Of a stretch of DNA of 64,000 bases, positions 1 to 8,934 are shown piece by piece. The stretch's first letter is position 1; each line of letters begins with the position of its first letter. The position numbers and the translations under genes were made by a program. The stretch spans positions 62,001-126,000 of the forward strand of contig NZ_JAQOSQ010000012.1 in NCBI RefSeq assembly GCF_030068455.1, read 5' to 3'. Origin of the DNA: Roseofilum casamattae BLCC-M143 (GTDB taxonomy: Bacteria; Cyanobacteriota; Cyanobacteriia; Cyanobacteriales; Desertifilaceae). The notes beneath the pieces were generated by a model. The model searched no databases. It was given only the letters and a program-made list of their open reading frames with translations, and was not told the DNA's origin.

Positions 1-678
1 AGCATTATTGATTCTCAAGGATACCGTCTTTTGCGCACCGGAATTCGCCCGCAAGTACCTCGGTTCTCTCCTTCCTCACACCAGTGTTACGATGCTCCCC
101 TGTCCTCCACAGATATTTCCTTAATCTCGGAAAGCTTAAGTACTCCCTGTCTGCTCCCTCCCATTTCTCAACGACACCAAGCGTCTTTATGGGACAAAGC
201 GATCGCCAACTTACAAGCCTATCGCCCCCTCAACCAACTGACGCCGTTAGGATTTTTACCCGTCCCAGACATCTTCGATCCGCAAACCTACTATACCCAG
301 CATCCGCGCATTGCCGGCCAGTTTGATGGAGATTATACGCAATTTTCCTTACAAGGCAAACAGGCGATCGCCCTTTCGCGACTGCTTCCTTATCTGCAAC
401 AGCGCCAAATTCCGATCGTTTATGTCAATCTTCCCGTAACTCTCGACTATCTCGATCCGGTGCGACTCGCTCGCGAGCGCGAGTTTCATCAAATGCTACA
501 ATTATATCGGCGCGATCGGGGATTAAATGTAGTTAATTTAGTTACAGCAGAACTCGCTCACTTAGCCGCTCCTAGATATTTCGCCGATCCCAGTCACATT
601 AACCAATATGGCGCGATCGCGGTGGCTCGGCAACTGGCTAAAATGGAAGAGATTCCCTGGCCTGAAGGCGATCGGTAA
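1..678 (+). CDS. DUF1574 / SGNH-hydrolase-like protein, C-terminal part
   Basis: The reading frame is open from base 1, so the gene starts upstream of the window; the first TTG inside (31) is not a believable start. The visible 225 residues end in the signature of DUF1574 and related SGNH-type envelope proteins: a predicted alpha/beta core (segment PIVYVNLPV) followed by FADPSHINQYG, where the Asp-x-x-His pair matches the catalytic Asp/His block of the SGNH fold. The Gly-Asp-Ser nucleophile block would lie upstream and cannot be seen. Relatives often sit beside MBOAT acyltransferases and act on extracellular polysaccharide or lipid; that role is inferred. The next gene, an acyl-activating ligase, follows after 58 bases on the same strand, so co-transcription is likely. 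Confidence 0.75.
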   Translation, partial: SIIDSQGYRLLRTGIRPQVPRFSPSSHQCYDAPLSSTDISLISESLSTPCLLPPISQRHQASLWDKAIANLQAYRPLNQLTPLGFLPVPDIFDPQTYYTQHPRIAGQFDGDYTQFSLQGKQAIALSRLLPYLQQRQIPIVYVNLPVTLDYLDPVRLAREREFHQMLQLYRRDRGLNVVNLVTAELAHLAAPRYFADPSHINQYGAIAVARQLAKMEEIPWPEGDR

Positions 679-736
679 TGGGTAGATTGAAGAGGCGAAG
701 GCAGCGGCTCCATAACCAATTTTGTGAGAATAAATT

Positions 737-2311
737 ATGAGCAATACGATCGCCGATCGCCTACAATCCCAAGTCCAACTCTATCCCGATCGCCCGGCAA
801 TTATCGATCGCGATCGGTCTATTTCTTTTGTCGAACTCGACCGAGACTCCAGCCGCGCCGCCGCTTATTTACAAGACCTGGGATTGCAAATGGGCGATCG
901 CATTCTCGTCTTTTTACCCATTAGCATCGACCTTTACATTACCCTAATTGCTTTATTCAAATTGGGGATAACGGCCATGTTTGTTGACCCCAGCGCCGGT
1001 CGAACTCACCTGGAACAATGTTGCACGATTGCGCCACCTAAAGCACTGATTGCAACCCGAAAAGCCTCCCTGCTGCTGCTGCGCTCTCCTCGCTTGCGCC
1101 AAATTCCTTGCAAACTGGTTCCCGGCCTTTCCCTTCCCGGACTCGGAAACTGGAACCGATGGCGCACCTACCCACCTCTGGAAAAGTCCGATCCGGCAAC
1201 GCCAGAAACCCCGGCACTCCTCACCTTTACTAGTGGCAGTACCGGACAGCCAAAAGCCGCTCTGCGCACTCACCAATTTCTGCTCGTGCAACACCAAGTT
1301 CTCGCTCGACACCTAGAACTGCAACCGGGAGCAGTCGATCTGACCACATTGCCGATCTTCATTCTCGCAAACCTGGCCTCGGGAGTCACCAGCCTCATTC
1401 CCGATGGCGACCTGCGCAAACCCGGATTTATCGATCCCGCACCTATTATCCGCCAGATCGACACCCACCAACCGGCAAGTACGGCAGCCTCTCCCGCCTT
1501 TCTCGAACGGTTAGCTGCCTACTGCGAAGAGAATAACCGGAGCTTGCATGGGTTGCAACGCATCTTTAGCGGCGGCGCTCCCGTTTTCCCACAACTGTGC
1601 GATCGCCTGCAACAGCTCGCCCCCGATGCTAAAATTATTACCGTCTACGGCTCCACCGAAGCCGAACCCATTGCCCATCACCAGTTTGTAGATAGCTCGC
1701 CATCCAATAACTCTCCATCTCTCGGCGGACTCTGCGCTGGCATCCCTATCCCGGAAATCGAGCTAAAAATTATCCCCGACGCTTGGGGAACTCCCATTCC
1801 TCCATTAACGGCAGCAGAGTTTGCCAACCAAGAGTTGCCGCCATTCACTCCCGGAGAGATTGTCGTCAGTGGCGCTCATGTCTTACCCGGATATGTCAAT
1901 GGCATTGGCGATCGCAGCACCAAGTTTCGCGTCGGCAACACCCCTTGGCATCGTACTGGAGATGCAGGCTATTTCTGCGATCGCGGTCGGCTTTGGCTGT
2001 TAGGACGCTGCAATGCCAAAATTAAAGATAGCAAGGGCATCATCTATCCCTTTGCCGTCGAATCCATTGCCCATGAATATTCCAGCATTAAACGAGCTGC
2101 TCTCGTCTCCCATAACCACCAGCGCTGGCTGTTATTAGAACTCCAGCCGGGAGAGAGCAAAAATTCTACCCTCATAGCGAGCTTAGAACGGGCACTAGAG
2201 CGATCGCAACTGGATAAAATCAAAATTGTTCCCAAAATCCCCGTTGATGCCCGTCATAACGCTAAAATTAATTATCCAGCCCTACAAAAAATGTTATCTA
2301 AAGACGAATAA
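737..2311 (+). CDS. AMP-dependent acyl-CoA synthetase/ligase (OleC/FadD-like)
   Basis: This 524-residue protein belongs to the adenylate-forming ANL superfamily, which activates a carboxylic acid with ATP to an acyl-adenylate. The P-loop-like signature TFTSGSTGQPKAA lies at about residues 163-175, the A5-type motif VYGSTEAEP near 310, and the hinge motif HRTGDAGYF near 400. A lysine in the C-terminal DARHNAKINY block matches the catalytic lysine. The layout resembles fatty acyl-CoA ligases and the OleC beta-lactone synthetase; the substrate cannot be told from sequence alone. It follows a DUF1574 envelope protein after 58 bases, suggesting that it supplies activated acyl groups for envelope modification (inference). 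The ATG at 737 begins the conserved N-terminus. Confidence 0.85.
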   Translation: MSNTIADRLQSQVQLYPDRPAIIDRDRSISFVELDRDSSRAAAYLQDLGLQMGDRILVFLPISIDLYITLIALFKLGITAMFVDPSAGRTHLEQCCTIAPPKALIATRKASLLLLRSPRLRQIPCKLVPGLSLPGLGNWNRWRTYPPLEKSDPATPETPALLTFTSGSTGQPKAALRTHQFLLVQHQVLARHLELQPGAVDLTTLPIFILANLASGVTSLIPDGDLRKPGFIDPAPIIRQIDTHQPASTAASPAFLERLAAYCEENNRSLHGLQRIFSGGAPVFPQLCDRLQQLAPDAKIITVYGSTEAEPIAHHQFVDSSPSNNSPSLGGLCAGIPIPEIELKIIPDAWGTPIPPLTAAEFANQELPPFTPGEIVVSGAHVLPGYVNGIGDRSTKFRVGNTPWHRTGDAGYFCDRGRLWLLGRCNAKIKDSKGIIYPFAVESIAHEYSSIKRAALVSHNHQRWLLLELQPGESKNSTLIASLERALERSQLDKIKIVPKIPVDARHNAKINYPALQKMLSKDE

Positions 2312-2340
2312 ATGTGGTACAGAATCTACACTCTACGATT

Positions 2341-2362
2341 CCGAAAAGCTTAAGCTTTTCGG
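2341..2362. terminator. Perfect 22-bp palindrome after the AMP ligase gene
   Basis: The sequence CCGAAAAGC-TTAA-GCTTTTCGG folds into a 9-bp stem with a TTAA loop 30 bases after the ligase stop codon. No T-run follows, so it is either a weak terminator or a 3'-end stabilising hairpin. Confidence 0.5.
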
Positions 2363-2510
2363 AGAGTGACAGAAGAGGGGTAATTGACAAATTCTTCATA
2401 AAACTCATCACTTTATAAAGAATTGAACAAGACTTGAGACTCTCTATTGACATAGTTCCTATATTTGTGCGTAAGTGTAATTACGGAAATTCAATGCAGA
2501 GGCTATATTA

Positions 2511-3209
2511 ATGAATATTACAGGTCTAAACGATCGATCTCAAGTTAGAAGGAACTTTGCTCAAAGCTTTCTACCTGTATCAGTACTGGGAATAGTGGCT
2601 GGAGGGATGCTATCCGGTTCAGCAGAAGCATTGACTTTCAAATTCAAGGGCACAGTCAAGTCTTTTGAATTCAATAATGGAATAACTCAAGATGGTTCGG
2701 TTTCCTTAGGCACTAAAGTTAAAGGAAAATATACTTTTGATTGTTTGCCTTCTGATTGCATTTACGAGTATGGCTCTTATAGCGATCCAACAGCTACATC
2801 TGGAGCGAGTGTAAAAGTCGGTAATTATCATTTTCGCTCCGTCCCTTTTGAGGGATTTGGTCCGGCTCCTGCATCTATGCAATATAATATGTTCTTTACA
2901 GATATTACTAACTGGTTAACCATTGGAATTGAAGAAGCAAAGGATCCTTCTTTAGACATGAACCGTGTTAGTCCTACCGGAGGGAGTTATAGTGCAATTT
3001 CGATGAGTTCATCCGATCCATTTGCCTTGGGTAGTATATCAATTTTAAGTTCTCAAGGTATGTTTCAATTTGACCCAGATGTTGCGATCGGAGTCGAAGT
3101 TACTAGTATTAGGCAAAGGCAAGTGCCTGAACCTGCTTCAACCCTCAGTTTATTAGTCGTGGGAAGTTTGGCCCTGCTTTCGCGGTGCCGAAAGAATCAA
3201 GGGTGCTGA
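2511..3209 (+). CDS. PEP-CTERM sorting domain protein
   Basis: This 232-residue secreted protein has an N-terminal hydrophobic stretch (about residues 20-42, ending at GSAEA) that reads as a signal peptide. Its C-terminus is a PEP-CTERM sorting tag: VPEPAS, a hydrophobic helix (LSLLVVGSLALLS) and a basic end (RCRKNQGC). Such tags are processed by exosortase/EpsH in cyanobacteria and other exopolysaccharide-producing bacteria; no exosortase is encoded here. The middle part is a low-complexity beta-rich domain I do not recognise beyond this class. The region is AT-richer and poorer in HIP1 sites than its neighbours. A TTGACA hexamer at 2447-2452 could be part of the promoter, though I see no well-spaced -10 box. 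Confidence 0.85.
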   Translation: MNITGLNDRSQVRRNFAQSFLPVSVLGIVAGGMLSGSAEALTFKFKGTVKSFEFNNGITQDGSVSLGTKVKGKYTFDCLPSDCIYEYGSYSDPTATSGASVKVGNYHFRSVPFEGFGPAPASMQYNMFFTDITNWLTIGIEEAKDPSLDMNRVSPTGGSYSAISMSSSDPFALGSISILSSQGMFQFDPDVAIGVEVTSIRQRQVPEPASTLSLLVVGSLALLSRCRKNQGC

Positions 3210-3373
3210 TTGATGGTATTCCTCTGGTGTTATGGGGCAAACGCGTAATCTTAATAAGAGAAGACTATTCTCAATAATATTGAAAACAGAATTAGTAGGC
3301 ATTTGCCCTGTATCAATATGGCAAAGGGAAGGTAATCAGATAGCTTCTCAGGTAAACTGGGAATTTTTTACTG

Positions 3374-3402
3374 AAGATGCCTGAATCAAATTCAGGCATC
3401 TT
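3374..3402 (+). terminator. Hairpin terminator downstream of the PEP-CTERM gene
   Basis: A perfect 13-bp stem, AAGATGCCTGAAT (3374-3386) and its complement (3390-3402), closes a CAA loop and is followed by TATCTAG. It lies between the plus-strand PEP-CTERM gene and the end of the minus-strand VWA gene, so it may act in both directions. Confidence 0.6.
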
Positions 3403-3428
3403 TATCTAGTGTAATGGCAGTAGTGGAT

Positions 3429-4103
3429 TTACACCGTTCCCCAACCGGGGGGAGGGAGAGCGACTTGATCGTCAATTTTGGAGTGGGAAACGGCGGACAT
3501 GGATGCCGAGAGCCAGAGGAACATTTCCACAAAGTTAAGTCCTTTCAGTTTCACCGGAGCGCGCACGGCAATTTCGCTGAGTTGCCCTAAGTCCGCATTT
3601 TCGACACCGACGGCAAAAAAGGCGACTTGTTTATTCGCTTCCGCTTGCTGAATGCGTTGGGCAGCTTTCACAATAATATCTTCCGACTCTCCTTGCGGCG
3701 CCCCATCGGTGATCAGAAATACCCAAGGACGATAATAGGCGACTCCATTGGCGCGATATTCGGCTTTGCGCGCTTCAATCAGATCGAGTCCGGTATTGAT
3801 GGCGCTTCCCATGTAAGTCATGCCCTGAGCCTTGAGTTTCGGGGTTTCAAAGCGATCTGCGGTGACGAAATCCAGTTCGACTTTAATCTCGTTGTTGAAG
3901 CTAATAATGGCAACTTCCACCCGACGAGCAGCTAAGGTATCCTTATTCAGGTTATTACTAAAGGTTTCGAGACCTTCGTGTAGGGCATCGAGAGCTTCTC
4001 CTTGCATAGAACCGGAGGTATCGAGGAGGAGAACGCAGGGACAGCGCGGTTCTGGGTTCTCGGCAAATTCGACGGCTTCGTCTAGTCTGATGGGTTCTGG
4101 CAT
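3429..4103 (-). CDS. VWA domain protein (TerY-like)
   Basis: This 224-residue protein is essentially one von Willebrand factor A domain. The metal ion-dependent adhesion site is intact: DTSGS at about residues 28-32, a Thr in MTYMGSA near 95, and an Asp in ITDGAPQG near 130. There is no signal peptide, so it should be cytoplasmic. TerY-type VWA proteins in cyanobacteria and in tellurite-resistance clusters commonly work with a PP2C phosphatase and a protein kinase; neither is adjacent here, so the function stays open. The C-terminus ends in a short Pro/Gly tail (PPPGWGTV). Confidence 0.85.
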   Translation of the reverse strand: MPEPIRLDEAVEFAENPEPRCPCVLLLDTSGSMQGEALDALHEGLETFSNNLNKDTLAARRVEVAIISFNNEIKVELDFVTADRFETPKLKAQGMTYMGSAINTGLDLIEARKAEYRANGVAYYRPWVFLITDGAPQGESEDIIVKAAQRIQQAEANKQVAFFAVGVENADLGQLSEIAVRAPVKLKGLNFVEMFLWLSASMSAVSHSKIDDQVALPPPGWGTV

Positions 4104-4221
4104 GGCGATCGCAATTATCGGCTGGGGATACTTCTATGCTAAGGGTACTTTAGCAAACTGTTGCCATCTGTCGCTCCCAGATTGCCAAGTCATGATGCGA
4201 TGAGAGATATTGGAGGAACCC

Positions 4222-4443
4222 ATGAAAGTGAAATGCGATCGCCAAGTTGATGTGCTGCGAATTACCTTCAAAGAAGCAGCAATTGCCGAAAGTGATGAAG
4301 AAACAGCAGGTATTATCTTAGATTTTGATAGTCATGGTAATGTCGTCGGTATTGAGATCCTGCAAGCTTCACAACACATCGATAACCCGGAAGGAATAGA
4401 ATACAGCAGTAGGGGCGAACGGCCGTTTCGCTTCGCGACATGA
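4222..4443 (+). CDS. DUF2283 family small protein
   Basis: This protein of 73 residues is typical of DUF2283: an N-terminal strand pair (VDVLRITF), an acidic turn, and GIILDFDSHGNVVGIEIL. The start at ATG 4222 is chosen because GGAGGA (4212-4217) sits five bases upstream; an in-frame TTG at 4210 is less likely. Members are small proteins of unknown function, often near toxin-antitoxin modules; no toxin is next to it. The last 11 residues are encoded by a palindromic repeat (4409-4454) and replace the normal family C-terminus. Confidence 0.8.
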   Translation: MKVKCDRQVDVLRITFKEAAIAESDEETAGIILDFDSHGNVVGIEILQASQHIDNPEGIEYSSRGERPFRFAT

Positions 4444-4454
4444 AACGCCCCTAC
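4409..4454. repeat. Nested palindromic repeat (GTAGGGGCG...CGCCCCTAC)
   Basis: Outer arms GTAGGGGCG (4409-4417) and CGCCCCTAC (4446-4454) enclose a second hairpin, GTTTC/GAAAC, with an inner TCGC/GCGA stem (4428-4438). Elements with GTAGGGGCG arms are dispersed in cyanobacterial genomes. This copy overlaps the 3' end of the DUF2283 gene and supplies its stop codon. Confidence 0.7.
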
Positions 4455-4463
4455 AGATTTGGC

Positions 4464-5996
4464 CTAGATCTCATTATCGTCTTCTTCCTTCTCTTCCGTC
4501 GAATAAGAGGAAGAAGACTCCGCCGCTCGTTGAGTACCGGGAGATAAAGATTTTTCGTTGTCGTAAATTAAGCGCAAAGGAGTTAGAGAGCCGGGAGATG
4601 CGGGTTTCGATGGTTTCTCGGGACGTTTTTCTTCTCCGCGCCGACGCTGGGATGTCCGCTCTTCTGCCGTATCTTCGGCAATGACTTCATATAAAATTGC
4701 TTGTTTGTCTTTCTGCGAACCTTTGCGCAATACTCTACCCAACCGTTGAATGTATTCGCGCTTGGAGGCAGTCCCGGAAAGGATAATGGCAATGCGAGCA
4801 TCGGGAACATCAACGCCTTCGTTTAGGACATGGGACGCAACCAAACTCCCGTATTCTCCTTGACGAAACCGAGTCAGAATATCGTGGCGTTCTTTCACCG
4901 GAGTTTGGTGTGTAATGGCTGGAATGAGGAACTGTTGTGAGATGTGATAAACGGTGGCATTATCGGCAGTGAAAATTAAGATTCGTTCCGGATAATGTTG
5001 TGCGAGTAAGTCTTGTAGGACGCGCAATTTACTATCGGTAGACAGAGAAATGGCTTTGGCTTCCCGGTGTGCCAACATGGCTCGGCGTCCTTCCGCAGAA
5101 CGACAACTGGCGCGCACGAAATTCTGCCATCCTTGTAGAGAACCGAGGAAAATATTTTGCGATCGCAGAAACTGATTGCGTTCTTCGATTAATTCCTGGT
5201 AGCGCTGTTTTTCCTGTTGCGATAACTTAACTTTGATTTGTACGACCTCATGCTTGGCTAAGGCTTTTCCCGATAACTCTTCCGGCGTTTTATGATAAAC
5301 GGTTTGTCCCAACAAAAATTCCAAATCTTTATGTTTTCCGTCAGCGCGCTCTAAAGTGGCGGTTAATCCCAAACGATAGGGCGCGATCGCATATTCGGCA
5401 ATGGCGCGACTAAATTCCGTTGGTAAATGATGGCACTCGTCGCAAATGAGCAGACCGTAGCGCGACCCCAAGGCTTCTGCATGAATGGCAGCGCTGTCGT
5501 AGGTCGCAACCAGGACTGGAGTGCGATCGCGGGATCCTCCTCCCAATAATCCTATCTCCACATCCGGAAACGCCGCCGTTAAATGCGCGTACCACTGATG
5601 CATTAAATCTAACGTCGGAACCACAATCAGCGTCGTGCGCGGTGTCGCTTGCATGGCGAGCTGGGCTAAATAGGTCTTTCCTGCCGCCGTTGGCAAGACC
5701 ACGACCCCCTGCCTTTGGGCATTGCGCCACGCCTGTAGCGCCTCAATCTGGTGGGCATAGGGAGTCATTTCTAAGGCGGGTAAGAACTCCACCGGATAAA
5801 ATCCCTTTGCCTTATCCTCAAATACCGCTTGCTCCTCCCACAAGGTTTCCAGCAAACGGCGATAATGAATACCGAGGATACGAAACTTCTCAATTCGGTC
5901 ATCCCAAGTGGCATAATCAACCCAAGTCTTGCCTTTGGGTGGAGGATGCAACACCAGCGTACCGCGATCGTAAGTTAACTGAGGAGTTCGAGTCAT
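4464..5996 (-). CDS. DEAD/DEAH-box helicase, XPB/Ssl2-like
   Basis: This is a 510-residue superfamily 2 helicase. Motif I is LPTAAGKT near residue 100, motif II is the DECH box (LICDECHH) near 185, motif III is GLTAT near 210, and motif VI is QRLGRVLRKG near 417. The segment after motif III (LERADGKHKDL) resembles the RED region of XPB proteins, so it belongs to the XPB/Ssl2 branch. In archaea and many cyanobacteria such helicases pair with a Bax1/DUF790 nuclease, which is not adjacent here. The C-terminal 60 residues are a charged Ser/Glu-rich tail. A second XPB-type helicase lies at 52244-53911. The role is likely DNA repair or remodelling; this is inferred. Confidence 0.85.
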   Translation of the reverse strand: MTRTPQLTYDRGTLVLHPPPKGKTWVDYATWDDRIEKFRILGIHYRRLLETLWEEQAVFEDKAKGFYPVEFLPALEMTPYAHQIEALQAWRNAQRQGVVVLPTAAGKTYLAQLAMQATPRTTLIVVPTLDLMHQWYAHLTAAFPDVEIGLLGGGSRDRTPVLVATYDSAAIHAEALGSRYGLLICDECHHLPTEFSRAIAEYAIAPYRLGLTATLERADGKHKDLEFLLGQTVYHKTPEELSGKALAKHEVVQIKVKLSQQEKQRYQELIEERNQFLRSQNIFLGSLQGWQNFVRASCRSAEGRRAMLAHREAKAISLSTDSKLRVLQDLLAQHYPERILIFTADNATVYHISQQFLIPAITHQTPVKERHDILTRFRQGEYGSLVASHVLNEGVDVPDARIAIILSGTASKREYIQRLGRVLRKGSQKDKQAILYEVIAEDTAEERTSQRRRGEEKRPEKPSKPASPGSLTPLRLIYDNEKSLSPGTQRAAESSSSYSTEEKEEDDNEI

Positions 5997-6017
5997 GGAG
6001 ACAGCATGTAGGGAATA

Positions 6018-6039
6018 GCCCTTCGGCTTCGCTCAGGGC
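6018..6039. repeat. Small palindromic element upstream of clpB
   Basis: GCCCT (6018-6022) and AGGGC (6035-6039) flank TCGGCTTCGCTC. Elements with this core (CTTCGGCTTCGCTCAGGG) are dispersed in cyanobacterial genomes. It lies between the divergent helicase and clpB genes. No CIRCE operator is visible in this interval. Confidence 0.5.
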
Positions 6040-6231
6040 ACGGGAATAGGGTTATGGCGATCGCGTTTTCTCAATCGTTACTTTAGAATAAGAGCAAGAC
6101 TGCTAATTAAATTTAATCATTATTGTCTAGTGTTGGCAAACTCGCTTTCTGATTCGGGTATCCCTATCTCGTGAAATAAGAGAATATGCAAAAATAAGAT
6201 TGTCTTCTGAACTCATAGATAAAACACAAAA

Positions 6232-8850
6232 ATGCAACCCAATAATCCCGATCTATTTACCGAAAAAGCATGGCAGGCGATCGCGCAAACTCCAGATACG
6301 GCAAAACGCTATCAGCATCAGCGCCTGGAAAGCGAGCATTTACTCAAAGTCTTACTCGAGCAAGACGGTTTAGCGACCAATATTTTAAGTAAAGCGGAAG
6401 TTAATCTACCGCAATTTCGCCAGCGAGTTGAAGACTTTCTGCAAAAACAAGCCAAAGTTCAAGGTGGCGGTGGATCGGTTTATTTAGGTTCTTCATTAGA
6501 TAGCTTACTCGATCGCGCGCAGAAGTATGAAAAAGAATATGACGACAGCTATATTTCTATCGAACATTTATTGCTCGGATTTTCAGAGGATAATCGCTTT
6601 GGAAAAAGCTTGTTCAAAGACTTTAACTTAGATCCGTCTAAACTGCGCCAAATAATTACCGATATACGAGGAAACCATAAAGTGACTGACAAAAACCCGG
6701 AAGGCAAATACGAAGCTCTGGAAAAATACGGCAGAGACTTAACCGAGGCTGCGCGTCAAGGAAAACTCGACCCTGTCATCGGACGAGATGATGAGATTCG
6801 GCGCACGATTCAAATCTTATCTCGACGGACGAAAAACAATCCGGTGTTAATTGGGGAACCGGGGGTGGGAAAAACTGCGATCGCGGAAGGATTGGCACAG
6901 CGAATTGTCGCCGGAGATGTCCCCCAATCTCTGAAAGATCGCGCGTTAATTGCATTAGATTTAGGCGCTCTCATTGCCGGAGCTAAATATCGCGGTGAAT
7001 TTGAAGAACGCCTGAAAGCCGTACTCAAAGAAGTTACCGATTCTAACGGTCATATTATCTTATTTATCGACGAAATTCATACCGTCGTTGGTGCTGGTGC
7101 AACCCAAGGTGCTATGGATGCAGGGAATTTGCTCAAACCCATGTTAGCTAGAGGAGAATTGCGTTGTATTGGCGCGACAACTTTGGATGAATATCGCAAA
7201 TATGTGGAAAAAGATGCAGCATTAGAACGGCGATTTCAACAGGTTTATGTCGATCAGCCGACGGTTGCCGATACCGTTTCTATTCTGCGGGGATTAAAAG
7301 AGCGATACGAAGTCCATCATGGAGTAAAAATATCCGATAGCGCGCTGGTTGCGGCGGCAACTTTATCCACTCGATATATTAGCGATCGCTTTCTTCCCGA
7401 TAAAGCCATTGACTTAGTCGATGAAGCTGCCGCGCGGTTGAAAATGGAGATTACTTCTAAACCGGAAGAATTAGACGAAATCGATCGCAAAATTCTGCAA
7501 TTAGAAATGGAGCGACTCTCCCTCCAAAAAGAAAATGACCCGGTTTCCTTGGAACGGTTAGAACGGTTAGATAAAGAACTGGCGAACCTAAAAGAACAAC
7601 AACGTTCCCTCAACTCGCAATGGGAATTAGAAAAAGACGTTATTGAAAATGTGCAGCGCGTGAAAGAAGAAATCGATCGCGTTAGCATTGAAATTCAACA
7701 AGCCGAGCGAGATTACGACCTCAACCGAGCCGCCGAATTGAAATATGGAAAACTGACCGCACTGCAACAGCAACTTGCGGAAGCAGAACGGCATTTAACT
7801 CAATCTCAAACTACAGGTAAATCGCTCTTGCGCGAAGAAGTAACCGAATCCGATATTGCCGAAATTATTTCCAAATGGACGGGAATTCCGATTAGTAAAT
7901 TAGTCGCTTCGGAAATGGAAAAACTGCTAACTTTGGAAGACGAATTGCACGATCGCGTCGTCGGACAAAATGAAGCCGTAACCGCCGTTGCTGACGCCAT
8001 CCAACGGTCTCGCGCCGGCTTATCCGATCCGGATCGCCCCGTCGCTAGTTTCATCTTTCTCGGCCCCACAGGAGTCGGGAAAACAGAACTGGCAAAAGCA
8101 CTCGCTGCTTACTTATTTGACACGGAAGAAGCCTTAGTTCGGATCGATATGTCCGAATACATGGAAAAACATTCCATCTCCCGTTTAATTGGCGCGCCTC
8201 CCGGTTACGTCGGTTACGATGAAGGAGGACAATTAACCGAAGCCATTCGCCGCCGTCCCTATTCCGTTATTCTCTTTGACGAGATTGAAAAAGCGCACGC
8301 CGATGTCTTTAACGTGATGCTGCAAATTCTCGATGACGGTCGCGTAACCGACGCCCAAGGTCATACCGTAGACTTTAAGAATAGCATCATTATCATGACC
8401 TCCAATATCGGCTCTCAGTTTATTCTCGATATTGCCGGAGATGATAATAACTACGAGGAAATGCAACGTCGCGTTATGGATGCTTTGCGCGCTAATTTCC
8501 GCCCGGAATTCCTCAACCGTATCGACGAAACCATTATTTTCCATGCTCTGAAGAAAGAACAGTTGCGCCAGATCGTGCAACTGCAAACCGTGCATCTAGA
8601 ATCTCGACTATCCGAACGGAAAATTGCGTTAAAACTATCGGATTCAGCCCTAGATTTTATTGCCGAATTGGGATACGATCCGGTGTATGGTGCTAGACCC
8701 TTGAAACGGGCAATCCAGCGGGAATTAGAAACGGCGATCGCAAAAGGCATTCTACGCAGCGACTTCACCGAAGGCGATACCATCTTGGTGGATGAAGAAA
8801 GCGATCGCTTGACCTTTAAACGCCTGCGAGCTAACTTACTCAAATCATAG
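6232..8850 (+). CDS. clpB: ATP-dependent chaperone ClpB
   Basis: This 872-residue protein is a full-length ClpB/Hsp104 disaggregase. It has the double Clp-N repeat (residues about 1-145), a first AAA+ module with Walker [14 protein letters not shown] near 207-219 and Walker B FIDEIH near 280, the long coiled-coil M domain at about 410-530 (heptads rich in Leu, Glu and Lys), and a second AAA+ module with Walker [14 protein letters not shown] near 612 and the conserved arginine-finger region. With DnaK/DnaJ/GrpE it extracts polypeptides from aggregates using ATP in the cytosol. The presence of the M domain and the lack of a ClpP-binding loop separate it from ClpA/ClpC. Cyanobacteria usually carry more than one ClpB; which paralogue this is cannot be told. 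Confidence 0.97.
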   Translation: MQPNNPDLFTEKAWQAIAQTPDTAKRYQHQRLESEHLLKVLLEQDGLATNILSKAEVNLPQFRQRVEDFLQKQAKVQGGGGSVYLGSSLDSLLDRAQKYEKEYDDSYISIEHLLLGFSEDNRFGKSLFKDFNLDPSKLRQIITDIRGNHKVTDKNPEGKYEALEKYGRDLTEAARQGKLDPVIGRDDEIRRTIQILSRRTKNNPVLIGEPGVGKTAIAEGLAQRIVAGDVPQSLKDRALIALDLGALIAGAKYRGEFEERLKAVLKEVTDSNGHIILFIDEIHTVVGAGATQGAMDAGNLLKPMLARGELRCIGATTLDEYRKYVEKDAALERRFQQVYVDQPTVADTVSILRGLKERYEVHHGVKISDSALVAAATLSTRYISDRFLPDKAIDLVDEAAARLKMEITSKPEELDEIDRKILQLEMERLSLQKENDPVSLERLERLDKELANLKEQQRSLNSQWELEKDVIENVQRVKEEIDRVSIEIQQAERDYDLNRAAELKYGKLTALQQQLAEAERHLTQSQTTGKSLLREEVTESDIAEIISKWTGIPISKLVASEMEKLLTLEDELHDRVVGQNEAVTAVADAIQRSRAGLSDPDRPVASFIFLGPTGVGKTELAKALAAYLFDTEEALVRIDMSEYMEKHSISRLIGAPPGYVGYDEGGQLTEAIRRRPYSVILFDEIEKAHADVFNVMLQILDDGRVTDAQGHTVDFKNSIIIMTSNIGSQFILDIAGDDNNYEEMQRRVMDALRANFRPEFLNRIDETIIFHALKKEQLRQIVQLQTVHLESRLSERKIALKLSDSALDFIAELGYDPVYGARPLKRAIQRELETAIAKGILRSDFTEGDTILVDEESDRLTFKRLRANLLKS

Positions 8851-8934
8851 CTATAGCGCTCCTATCGTTAAATCTTAAATCGACTAGGTGATTTCAAGCC
8901 CCAAGAGGAGGTTGTGATTTGACTACACTATAAG

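Noticed and set aside
6040-6231. Possible CIRCE or heat-shock operator before clpB
   Set aside because: No TTAGCACTC-N9-GAGTGCTAA inverted repeat is present.
8451-8843. Long open frames antisense to clpB
   Set aside because: They are frame shadows with no conserved motif; the sense frame is a full ClpB.
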